From Nymphaea colorata (taxonomy: Eukaryota; Streptophyta; Magnoliopsida; Nymphaeales; Nymphaeaceae): DNA of 64,000 bases. Within the stretch, counting starts at the first letter, position 1. The number at the start of each line of letters is the position of its first letter. The notes under the pieces are model-generated. The model ran no database searches. It saw only the letters and a program-made list of their open reading frames with translations, and had not been told where the DNA came from. Where the stretch lies: positions 2,706,723 through 2,770,722 of the forward strand of contig NC_045145.1 of NCBI RefSeq assembly GCF_008831285.2. Direction: 5' to 3'. This document shows positions 46,855-58,499 of the stretch, one piece after another. A program made the position numbers and the translations under genes.

Positions 46855-47419
46855 AATTGCACTTGGTTCAGTTTTTGGAGGATGCTCTTCTCATAGTTAT
46901 TAAGGAACATTGATTCGGGTTGAGGGTTGCGGTTCTTGAGCCTAACTGATTGGGTGTTCCTCCCCACCCTCTTTCTCTCTCTTACTCAAAATGTGTTTGT
47001 TTTAACACGGATCTTAGATCCACGATAATATGAGATCACTAAAATATCAAACCTGCGGATTTAGAGTCGCTCCACATCCGACTTTAAATCTCTGTTTTTT
47101 TTACATGTAAAATGGGTTTAAGATTCACGTTACTAAGGCCAAGATCTGAGGTCCAAGGCTATCAAACATTACATTATCTTTTTCTACCTCTAACCTTGGT
47201 TCCAGTTTTAGAGGGCTCTCTCCTCAAGGGAAAATAATTTGAGTCGACGGTTGTTGTGACCGGGTCTTAGCTCTCTTGATTTCTTGTATGTGCAGTCAAA
47301 TTTGAACTAATTTACCTGTGCACGCTTTAAAAACAAAAAAAGGAAAAGGTTTTCCTAAGAATGGATTTTCGGTGCTTGCTCATTTTTCGCTATAAAATGA
47401 GCTTGTGATTTAATCAAGG

Positions 47420-47456
<37 letters not shown>

Positions 47457-47857
47457 ATGGTTGTATCAAACAACTATGAACTTTTTTCCCATATATTTTT
47501 TTTTACTATCCTAAGGGCAAATTTGCTTTTCCGGAATGTGGCTGTAGACCAAGAGATTAAAATTCAAATGTCCAAACTTCGTTTGGGTTCCATCAAACTA
47601 GAACCAAACTTTTGCGCATTACTAGCGATTACATAATAAAGTTTATGGAATTCTCATCCTACCCTGACGGGTCGGATGGAAATTTGGGAACCAATTTTTC
47701 TACTGTTGCCTCACTTGGAGGCCTCCAGTCTTACTCCACCTCTCCTATTGTACAGGATTTCAGATGAAATCCAGCCTCGGCGTCGAGGCTTTGAAACGTG
47801 GTCGACGCAGAGGGTTGCCTCCAGACAGAGGGTTTAAAATTTGCCCGAGAATCACTC

Positions 47858-47893
<36 letters not shown>

Positions 47894-50800
47894 CTACACT
47901 TCAAAATGAATTAACGGAGGCTTTCTCTCATGTCGTAGGTCGTTAAGAAGAAGATTTGTTCCCTCCTCTAGGTAACGTTTGATACGCTGGAAATTCAATA
48001 TAACACAGGAAATTTATTTCAAATTTAAAAAAAAAAATTCAGTTTATCAAACATGAAAAAAGTTTTTGGACCCTTGGGGCTGGAAACGAAAATATATTTT
48101 CAGAAAAATTTTTCCAGCTAAGAGCCTGAAAAATTTTTCCGAAATTTTTTTTTTACCTCTTCCTCCCTTCTTTCTCCTCCCTCCTTCCTCCGTTATTCCT
48201 CTTCCCTCCTTCCTCCCTCCTTCATCCTCCCTCCTTCTCTTCTTCCTCCCCCTCCCTTCTTCCTCCCTCACTCCTTTCTTCCTCCTTCCCTTCTTCCGTC
48301 CTCCTTCCCTTCTTCCTCCTCCCTCCTTCCCTTCTTCCTCCCTCCCTCGCTCACTTCTTCCTCCTCCCTCCTCACTCGCTCCCTTCTTCCTCCTCCCTCC
48401 TTCCCTTCGTCATCCTCCCTTCTTCCCTTCGTCATACTCCCTTCTTCCTTTCGTCCTCTCTTCTTCCTCCTTCCTCCTTCCTCCTTCCCTTCTTCATCCC
48501 TCTTTCTTTTTTTTTTTTCCTTCCTCCTTCCCTTCTTCTTCCCTCATTCCCTTCTTCCTCCGCCTCACTTCTTCCTTCCTCGCTCCCTTGTTCTCTTAAA
48601 CCTAGAAATATATTTCTATTTCATCAAATTAAAAAAAGTCATCACACACACATCAAAATGGGAATCCAAAAAGATTTTTCTCATTCCATTTTTTCAAAAA
48701 ATATATTTTCATAAATATATTTCTAATTTTAAATTTCCAGCCATCAAACACTATCCTAAAGTACTTAGTGTAAATATTAATTTTTATAGAGAGAGAGGTA
48801 ATCACCGGCCAACGCGAACAACTTCCGCCCAACATTGTTGTTTCCGGTGTCACAAAAAGCAAAAACTACAAAAATATTTATAAATCCACCGGAAATGCTT
48901 CGTCACTCGTCAGACTACAGGCACTGGTTGGCAGTCGCTGGTTGACACCGGCGACTCTGTTTCATGGTGAAGAAGAGAACTCTGTTTCATGGTGAAGAAG
49001 AGAAGTGTGGAGAGAAGAAGCAGGTGAAAATGAATCCGCCACGTCTAAACCTCTTTTTCACACTTGTATTGGCAATTCGCACTTCGGCCACAACAATTTG
49101 TACTCATTTTTCAAAATGACCACGTGTCTTTTAACAAATTATCTAATTGCCCCATGAATTTTTAAAACATTCAAAAGATCTTATTATTCTTCAACCGTTC
49201 CGATTTGGAGTTTTGGAAATGTGTACTTTATTTTCATTCCAACAATTTTGGGAATGAAGTTCCTAAAAATCGTTCCAATTTCAAGGGACTAAACTATTCC
49301 TAAAAGATGGGGTCTAATGAAAACATAATCTCCATAAACCTGCAAAAAAATATGTAGCACCCAACATGACCATAATGTGTGTAATTAACATCAATTAAAC
49401 ATAATCAATAATACTTTCGTGCTAATTATTTATAATGAAACATTCTCTTATTTACAGCAATGTCAGCATAACTAACAGTCAAACAACGATTTTATTCCTT
49501 TATAAACTAGAGAGTGAGTATAGTTCGAAAAATTGAAAATTGCTTCACTTTTTGGTATTTCCCAAACCCATTCATTGCTTTCTTTGAAGTACCATTAGAG
49601 AAATTAGATGCTTAATTTCTATAGGTCTGGTTACAAACCATAGGGCGAAAGGAAATGGAACCCGAAACCCCAGTCTCACCCCTTTCTTCTTCTTCCTTCC
49701 CCAAACTATGCGTGCATTAGTGCATCATTGTAAATTCTCAGTTCAGTTGACTGTCACTTCTTTTGGCAGCTCCGGAACATCAGGCGGTCAGCAGAAAATT
49801 GTCCCGGTGATTGCCAACCATCATGAAGGGATTTATACAATCTTCGGATGGCTCATTCCCACCGTCATGAACAAGTAACAGATTAAGTTGTCCTTTTTAT
49901 TTTTCTCCTTGTGAAGTAGATATCATCTATTTGGTGAATGAAATGGGTCATCAACCTCTTAGTATACAAGTCCACAAGCATAATTGTACTCCCACTACTT
50001 TTTACAACATTTTAAATATTCATTTGAGTGAATTTCGAATTGATCAGCAATATGGTGTTGGATTAAGCAATTTCATTCTGATCAAAGGACAAATGTTCGT
50101 TACTAAAGTAAGATACGTTATGGTATTTTGAATTTTGAACTTAAATTAAACAATGAGGTCCTAATTCTACGATATCTTGTATGAAAAGAAAATTTTAGTA
50201 ACATATGAAGTTCTTCCATAAATCAGATATGCATGGGTTATTCTAGTTCAGGTAGACATTTTGAAACAATTTTAAACTATGAGGAACATCATGGTACTAA
50301 TTCATGTAATATATAATTATCTCAAATTAAATGAAATTCATCATTGAATCAGACAACACCAACAATGAATTTAAGGATGATCAATAATGAAAAGAGAAAG
50401 GTCGTTAATCACTATATTTTTCACTTCAACAAGTACTGTTATTACCTACAGTATTCTGCTAAAGATGAAAATGATCACAAACCAGGGAATTGAATGAGCA
50501 AAAAATCTGTGCTGAACTAGAACTGTGGACAATGAAGCACCATATTCTGCTCATTTCTTGGTTATTGACCCTTGGGTTAAAAAGAATCTACTGCAGGTGC
50601 AATGAAAAAACAACCGAAGAATAAATGAATGCTAATGAGGAGACAATACCTCTTAATTCACCTTGCCTCCAAAGATCACAAAGTAGTTTTGCATGACTCT
50701 AGAACAATGAGTCAGAGAGGAAAGCAAAAGCAAAAGGTGGATAACATATCCAGTGTTTGCTGCAAAATTGATAACTGGAGTGCCAAAAGATTTTTTATGT

Positions 50801-53681
50801 TCTTTAACTAAGATAAACAAGCGCACTTGTGCGGTGACAAAATTAATGTTGTCTTTTAGTAAAGTACACTTACACAAAGAATGTATAAACTATGCTGAAG
50901 TTTTACAAACATGTGGAAAAAAGTTGCTATATCTTGTAATCTTTTAGAAGGGTTTATGTATCAACATTAATAAAAAAGTTCATGCCTATGGACAAAAACC
51001 AAAAGAAAATCAAGGAACCAGAACTGCACTAGTAGAGCTTCTTGGAAGGCTCCTTAACAACAAATAGCACTTAAAAAACAGAACTACTGTGAGAACCAGA
51101 CTAATAAAGAGAATAAATATGGGGACAGGTACTGTTTTTACCCACATTTTTTTTCTTCATGTGTTTTTGGGCATGCACAGAACAAAAGTGTGTTGCAGCT
51201 TAAACCTTAACAGCATATTGATGATGGCTTGGTTCGTCTATGACAAACAGGAATATTTCAGGATTAGATAAAGGAAAAGTCCTATTCTTCTTCTTGACTA
51301 GGACAGAGACCAAGAGTCCAGCTGGAATTATCATGCGGTCTGTACTTACAAGCTACTATAAAAGTCCTCAATTTCTTTGCAAACACTATGATAACATCAA
51401 CTACACCAGCTCCATTCCCTCCATCCATTGCACAGATGTCTTCCAAAGCTTGTATGCTCAAATGCTTGCCGGCCTAGCTGACCGGCTTGCCATCTTTCAG
51501 ATAGGTACAACTTTTGCACCAATATTTCTCCAGGCTATCCACTTCCTCAAGCGTCATTATCAGGAACTTGCAGCAGATATTGAGCATGGGACAGTGAATC
51601 CACAAGTTACTGACGCAGCAGTTAGAGCAGCATTAGGAAATGCTCTAACCCCTGACCCAGAAAATGCTGAACACATAAGGAAGGAATGTTCAAGTCGGGA
51701 TTTTCAGGGTATCATAAGAAGGATTTGGCCAAATACAAAATTTCTGGATGTTATAGTGACAGGACCAATGGCACAGTATATTCCAAGCTTGAACTTCTAC
51801 AGTGGGGACTTGCCTTTGACCAGCACTCCCTATGGATCATCAGAGTGCTTCTTTGGGTTAAACTTATACCCTTTAACTAAGCCTGAGGACGTTGCCTACA
51901 CCATTATGCCTAACATGGCCTACTTTGAGTTTTTGCCTGTCAAGTCTGCAGATGATATTGGCCGGATAACAGCAATGCAAGTGGTGGACCCTGTGGATTT
52001 GGCTCACGTGGAGGACGGAAAAGAGTATGAGCTCATTGTGACCACTTACTCTGGTAAAAATTTATATAGCTTTCTTCATTGACATGGCTGTGTGTGTTTC
52101 TGCATTTTCCTCTATGTATTTATATGCAAGTGCATTGCCATCTAGTCTTGGGAACAACAATATGGAGAATTGGTGGTTTTCATAAAACAAGAATCACATG
52201 AGAGAGTGTCCTTTAGTTTCAGCAAGATTTGACCTGACATGCATCCACACAGAAACACACACACGCGCACACATATATAATAATAACTCTATCATGGCCT
52301 CCTTAATCTACCTACTAGCTGAGGCTTTTGGCTATTTTATTTTTAAAATTTTGAATATACATATATATACATTTCAAAGTCAAAATAGTGAGATGTTGTT
52401 CCTATACATGACAGCTTATGAACTGCCAATAGTGTCCACAAACCATCTCTAACTAGGATCACTTTTTAATTGGAAAAAGTGACTGCCGTCCATTGATGGA
52501 TTTTTTGTGTTCTGTTTAATAAGAAACACAAAGTTAGATTAGTTAATTTTTATATTTATGTATGTTTCTGAAGAAGTGAAAGCATTATGTTGTTCATTTT
52601 GCAAAACGGATCAACTTCATGGTAAAGAAAGCAAGTGTGGCTGAGCTAATTCAATCTATGTTTTACCTTTAGGAAAATAAGCATTAATGAATCAATTACA
52701 GGCTTAAATTTGAGAAAAAGTTTAATTGCGCTCACCTGGAAATGGCCCAACTAAAATGCGTTAAGCCAATAACAGCCAGTTAAACTCAATTAGTGGTCTT
52801 TGTGTTGCAGTTTAATTACCAGCTTGGTAACCTTGCCTTTCCCCATGACCGGTGTCAAATTTGACAGTTTGTGTCGTCTATTGGGATGTGTAAATGAAAT
52901 AATCTTCAACTATGGAAAGTAACTTTTGGAACAACCACACGCCCTTTTTCGAAGCAATTCTCCATTTTTTTTTATGATCTACTTTATAGATGTAGTTATT
53001 AATCATATCCAAAAGATGAACATAGATGGATAGATGAAGCCATGCAAACAAGTGATTAATGGTTTTTCCTCATTGCTCACGAGATGAATTTCTTTTCCTC
53101 ATGCCACATTAGGTCTTTACCGATATAAGATTGGGGACGTACTAAGAGTTGCCAAATTCTACAACAAAGCTCCCCAATTCCACATTGTTGGTCGGAAAAA
53201 TGTTTGCCTTAGCATTGATATAGACAAAACGGAAGAGACAGAGTTACAGAGGGCCATAGCGGCAGCTGAACTTGCTCACCTTAGGCCACATAATGCAAGA
53301 GTTCTTGACTACATTTGCTATACTGATGTTAAGACAATTCCGGGGCATTATGTTATTTACTGTGAACTTTCTCCAATCAATCACAGCGATAACTCTTCAT
53401 TCTCACGGGTAATTGACCAATGCTGTCTCACTATCGAGCAGTCACTAAATTATGTTTACAGAGGCCTGCGTTCCTACGACAAAACAATAGGACCATTGGA
53501 GATCAAGCTTGTGAAAGGTGGCACATTCCATGAAGTAATGGACCATGCTATAGCTAGAGGTGCTTCTGCTGCACAATACAAGCCGCCTAAGTGTGTCAAA
53601 TCTACTTGGATGCTCGATATATTGGAGGCGAGGGTTGTCTCAACTCATTTTAGTCCAGGTGTTCCAAGTTGGTTGCCATGA
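46496..53681 (+). CDS. GH3: GH3 family acyl-acid amido synthetase, four exons
   Basis: Exons 46,496-46,815, 49,770-49,874, 51,251-52,053 and 53,113-53,681 join in frame with GT-AG borders to 598 codons, the usual GH3 length of about 600. GH3 enzymes adenylate an acyl acid (indole-3-acetate, jasmonate or a benzoate) with ATP and join it to an amino acid in the cytosol. ATP motifs are SSGTSGGQQK (residues 107-116, across the exon 1/2 join), YGSSE (336-340) and GLYRYKIGD (410-418, across the exon 3/4 join). Other hallmarks are DRKTFKSKLPIIEYEDI, PIFSAQPISELLT, VLTSYYKSP, WPNTKFLDVIVTGPMAQYIP, YTIMPNMAYFEFLP, KTIPGHYVIY and the C-terminal VSTHFSPGVPSWLP. The start is the first ATG, with a good N-terminal match. 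It looks most like auxin-conjugating group II, but the SGGQQKIVPV stretch is unusual, so the substrate is open. Its exon 1 donor abuts a TC repeat. Confidence 0.95.
46817..46853 (+). repeat. (TC)18 microsatellite overlapping the exon 1 splice donor
   Basis: The donor reads CCAG/GTCTCTCTC: the T of GT is the first base of the repeat. Intron positions +3 to +6 are CTCT instead of AAGT. Confidence 0.9.
47423..47453. repeat. TA array in GH3 intron 1
   Basis: 31 bp of TA just before the block shared with the partial copy at 3,004. Confidence 0.9.
47863..47891. repeat. Second TA array in GH3 intron 1
   Basis: 29 bp of TA in the part of the intron that has no counterpart in the copy at 3.0-4.0 kb. 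Confidence 0.9.
47971..48756. mobile_element. Harbinger-like MITE in GH3 intron 1
   Basis: The left end GGTAACGTTTGATACGCTGG plus AAATT pairs with the inverted right end GGATAGTGTTTGATGGCTGG plus AAATT. The flanks are CTA (left) and TAA (right), so a TWA duplication is not perfect. The 786-bp element holds palindromic AAAAATTTTTCC blocks and a long polypyrimidine core. It is absent from the partial GH3 copy at 3.0-4.0 kb. Confidence 0.6.
48153..48596 (+). repeat. Polypyrimidine (TTCCTCC) minisatellite
   Basis: About 440 bp of irregular CTTCCTCC/CCTTC units, almost free of purines on the + strand. The long Ser/Pro/Leu frame read through it is an artefact of composition. Confidence 0.9.
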
Positions 53682-54633
53682 CCACAGCAGAAGATGGCTT
53701 CAGCGGATAAGCTCAAGCTTTTGGGAGGAGATCTACCTGCATTATATTTTGTCTGCACGTCCGTATGTGTTGTACACAACTTTCTGGGGCTTCTATCTAT
53801 AAGTGAACATGGACATCTTCCCTTCTTATCCGCGCACACATATGCACATATAAGAAGACATTCAAAATACTGCCCACCAAAATGGCAGCGACGTCCGTTC
53901 AGTGACAGAGCATACGCAGCTTTATATTCAAAGCTTGAACGAGAAAATGAATGAAAAACGTTCAATCTCGTAAGGGAGTGCCTCAACGATGGTTAGGCAG
54001 AACCCTTGTACTCTTTTTATTTTTTAGTTTGTCTATTTTAAAATTTTGATTTCATTTAGAAAAATATATATAAATATAAGTATCATTTAATTTCAATTAA
54101 AAGTAGCAGCATTAAATGCTTTAGTGACACATTTTCTGGAATTTAAATTCAATTCTATCTTTTACCAAAATCCACTTGAATACCTTACTATTTTGCCAAT
54201 TTGTTACGATTATAATTTTTTAATATTATCAATAACAAAAATTTATTGTTAACATTTTCTTATTATTCACATAAAACCATTAGTTTTTGTTGTTTTAATT
54301 TAAAGAAAATATGTATAGTAGTTATTTTTCCAAAATTCATTTTAATAAAACCTCAACATGCTAAATTTCATTGTCACTTCATGTTTTTTTTCAGAACATT
54401 GGTTTCATAAACATAAAAAAACGTATCTGCATATAAAGAGAATAAAAAGTAGAAGCATTTTTCTTATGACAGTACTAATTTGCCTGTGCTCTTTAAAATA
54501 AAAGTTCTGTTCCATCACTGCTGCCACGGCGATCACCTATCTTTATTTGGCAAAGATGAGTCCCACCTATAGCCCTCCAGTAAGGGTGACAAATAACAAA
54601 TACACATATACACACGTGCGTTTAACCAGATTT
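53682..54633 (+). other. GH3 3' flank and probable 3' UTR
   Basis: AT-rich sequence after the stop codon. AATAAA occurs at 54,344-54,349, far for a 3' UTR; nearer AATGAA at about 53,947 is a possible poly(A) signal. No other gene seen. Confidence 0.4.
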
Positions 54634-56112
54634 TCACATACTTTTCTCTTATTCCTTCCATTTTTTCATTTTTCTTTTACAGAACTATTGCAGTCCATCC
54701 TATGATTAATGGATCAAAGGGGGACTAAAAGAGACTTGATATCATTGTAAGAGAGGAGACTTACAACAGTGCTGTCTAAATCATCGACATATACCTTACC
54801 ATTGAAATCATTACCGCTACATCCCTTGGAAGTGAAGATGAGACTATGAAGCTGTAGCGGGGAGAACGTTTCCCGGAATAGATACTACCGTCAACCAAAA
54901 AACGAATATTCATTTCAAAAAACGACACCTAACATATTTTTTCTTGCTTTGCCAAAAGGCCAGTATTCAGAATATCTCTTGCTCTGCGTAAAGTTTGACC
55001 GGAATTATCCTAGTGTGATGTTCTCGAAACTTCAAAATAAACCTGTGTAATATAAGAACATAGTTTGAGAAACAAATCAAACCAGATCTGCATTTGCATG
55101 AAGCCCTTGAGCTCCAGTCCGCTACGTCTTATTTGAAGTGGAACTAGCCTGTGTACTAAAGAATCAGGAATGCCCAACCTGCAAAGACATGAAGAAGCTT
55201 TCGGCAAACAAAGAATGCAAAGTGCATTCCTCAGAAATTTATAGGATGCAAAACTAACCAACTCAATGGAAGATCATAAAAGGCTGCAATCTCACAAACA
55301 GCCATCTAGTCACTACAGGGACACAGGAAAAACAGGCAGCTTTCTAAACCCTTTTTTTTTGGGTCAACTGGTTGAGAGAGAAAGAGAGAGGCCTCATACA
55401 TTATTCCAGGCGGTCGTTGCTCATCGTTGGCCATTGTCAATTGAGAGAGAAAAAGAGTGCCCTGACATTGCAGCTCTTTTCACATCCTGACTTGTTCGTT
55501 TAGTATCATTTAGGAGGATGGAGCAAAACTGAAAACCAACGTAAACATTAGCGCACAAAGAGCAAGCCAACTGATTTTGGGGACAACACATTTTGAAATT
55601 TTGATATGTGGACTCTTGGAGATAAATCAAGTTCCTCTCAAATGGACAGGCTATGACCAAATTATAAAAGGAACATCCCAAAGAGTTAAACCCTGGTCCC
55701 CAACCCAATTACATATCTCATGCTGGTTTCTTATATATGCAGCTTCAATTCACTCTATATAGCCACACAGGATCAATGATCTCACCAATTGCCATATTCA
55801 ACGTCTGCATCTAGATACAAAGGTGTTTCAGCATCTTCCTTCTTTCCACATGCTAAAATATGAGGAATAGTTCACCTAATACATGGTCTCCTCAATGTGA
55901 GATGTTCATATTACTTAGTACATGACACAGATGGAGCATGGTATGATGATGACACTAAGCATGGGAAGTCAACACGTTTTCATGAACTGCATTATCAGCA
56001 ACAAGCATGGTTATTGGCTTGGGCTCTGTCCATCATGGCCGAGAAGTTAGTTTTCCATGACCTATACCACAGCGATTGCTAAGGGTCACCCTTGACATAG
56101 GTCTTTCTTCCC
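54634..56112 (+). repeat. Copy B of the GH3 downstream flank
   Basis: Reference copy of the segment also present at 84-1,475 and, split, at 4,040-4,317 and 7,679-7,915. It reads through the 4,318 hAT site without insertion and lacks the 26-bp palindrome of 1,397. No convincing gene. Confidence 0.8.
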
Positions 56113-58272
56113 CATCAATCAAGGGTGTGTCAAATTCTGGCCTCATTTTGCCGTCATTATTGATCATCTAAGAAAGCAACTTATCTTACCAATATAGAAG
56201 GATATGTAGCTAGTGATAGTCCTCTTCCTACAACCAGATCGTATTAATTCAGGTGCTGATAGCTTGCATATGATCTTTCTCATTCTAGCTGCATGTGTGG
56301 CTCGATGCAGACCCTATCTGTCATAGCTAATCTTCCATGGCTGAGTTAGTGGTTCGAATTCTCCTGCATGCATTATCTCCATGAAGCATGACCACAAAAT
56401 TTTACTCTATTATCAGCTTTTTTTTTTCTTCTCTTTTTTTCCTTTCAGTTCTTCTTGTCATAAAAGATCTGCTAGTTACCCTTTTGTGTCCATGAAACCA
56501 TAATTTCTGAAGCTTTCCATCCTTATCTTGCTTTCCTTGACAAAAATTCTTAGTTTGCTAGGTTGTAAACTGCACTTGCAATGGCAGTGAAGTTTGGCAT
56601 CACTGTCATGGATGGGAATTTCAATAAGTTCAGCAATTAATCCAGACTTTCTTTCTTCTTATGAACAGAAATTTTTTATCCAGCTCTTTTGAAAAGCTGC
56701 TTTCTTATTCTTGCTTACATGTAACACATACCCCTTGTATAGTAATCTACCTTATTTAGAGATGCAATTCAATTTTTGGCAGGGAAGAAGACTAACTCTG
56801 CTTTACAATCCTGAAGCAAGTAACTCCTACTCCAGAGTTTGGAGTTGCATTGAACGGTAAATTGTTCCCTATTATTATTCTCTAATTAATTTATTCTGCT
56901 TTTAATTTTTATGCTCAATGAGCTTTCCTAATAGGGGGCTTCAATCAACCTTTCGTGTGTGGTGGTCAGCCAAGGTCAATGACAAGGAAAGATCGAGGAA
57001 AATCTGATCAAGATATGCAGCCCCAAGCATGGTAGGAAGCAGAAAATGTTTTTACTTAGTGTCTATGCTTGTGATGTCCTAACCAGCTGTTTGTTGCCAT
57101 CTTAGTTATCGAGGCAAGCTTCCTCTCCTGCCACTTTTGCCTCTCTGTAAAGAAGTTATAGAAGTGAGAAGCAGCAGATGCATAACCAGTAATATTTCTA
57201 TAAAATTTGATTTGTCTTGGTCATTTTATCTTTTAATTCATTTAAATTTAAATTTTTAAAATTTGCATGTGGACCCTTCACTAGCAATGATTTTTACAGA
57301 CTTTTTTACAATATTTCATTTTTATAGGCTCCACTATTGATCTCTTCTCTCTTATTATCTTGTCTTGGCTATCATTATTTGGTTTCAATTTTTTTTTTAA
57401 TTCTCATTCCACAGTCAAAGTAATGGCAAAAATGTCAAGCATTTATACACTGATGAAATAGGTTTGCTACTGTCAAAGGAGAATGTAGCTTACATGTTGT
57501 TGCCTTTTCTTGAGCTATTGTCTTTTTTTTAATGAGTTATAGGTGTCCATCCCTGTATCCAATATACATACTGATCGTAAAGATCAAATTGTGCTCCAGC
57601 TGCTCATATCCTTGTAGACTTGTAAAGTTCTCACACAGAAAGGTTTACTGCATATATTGGATTTTTCCAAGCTTGTCAAGGATGGATTTTATCAAAAGGT
57701 AATAGTTTGGTTAATTAACAGTGTAAAGTCCAATTGCTATGTGTATATGTTATATATATGTATATCGCGATCAAAACCCGTTACTAGATTGGACGTGACA
57801 TTTAATACTTGTTCTTTCTGAAACCTATTGAACCCTTCCAAAACATGCAGAGAAAATGCTGGTCTTCTTGGAGTGGCTAAGTTCAACAGTAGAGAGTATT
57901 GCAGATATCAACTGCTTTCATGGTGTTTTTTTCAATTTTTTGGTACTGCAAATTGTGTATGTTTCCTGCTCATTAGCATCGAGCCTACCATTATAGATCA
58001 TATTTTTGAAGTCCAAATTGATCTGTTTCACCAGTATGTCACTTCCAACAAATGAATTAGGCCCTTTGACTCAAAAGTGGGGGAAACGAAAGCAGAGATA
58101 GTCTGATAGCTCAAACACAAAAGATTTAGAATGCTTTGCTTCTAAAAGATATCAAGAATAACTTAATTAAAGATCAAGTATGAAGAAAGCACATCAGATT
58201 ATAAAACTCAATCAGTTGAAGGATGTTTGATTGGAACCAAAAGTTTAAGCTTGTCATTCTTAAAACCGTCTA
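56113..58272 (+). other. Gene-free stretch with possible exon relics
   Basis: Three segments look spliceable: about 56,783-56,852 (CAG before, GTAAAT after; GRRLTLLYNPEASNSYSRVW), about 56,935-57,029 (TAG before, GTAGGA after) and about 57,540-57,700 (ends AAAAG/GTAATA; VLTQKGLLHILDFSKLVKDG, with an upstream in-frame stop). I do not recognise the protein. They may be remains of one decayed gene or chance. Confidence 0.3.
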
Positions 58273-58499
58273 GTTAGAGCTACGTCACATAGCTATGGGT
58301 ACGGTTGCTAGTACGGGTACAGCGTTTTTGCCAATCTTGGTATGGCAATATGGCAATAATTATATATTTTTAATTCCAAAAATAAAATTTAAAAATTTAA
58401 AAAAATTGATATCAACAGATCATTAAGACAATGTTCCTTTCATAGTTTCTACATATAATTTCATTAATAAAACATAAAATTTTCCTTTCATAGTTCCTA

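Noticed and set aside
48066-48599. 177-codon open frame on the + strand
   Set aside because: Pure CT-rich minisatellite; Ser/Pro/Leu low-complexity reading with no domain, inside a MITE in GH3 intron 1.
53645-53986. Minus-strand and alternative + frames at the GH3 3' end
   Set aside because: Shadows of the last GH3 exon and 3' UTR.
56340-56372. GGTTCGAATTCTCC resembling a tRNA B box
   Set aside because: No A box at tRNA spacing and no cloverleaf; not called as tRNA or SINE.
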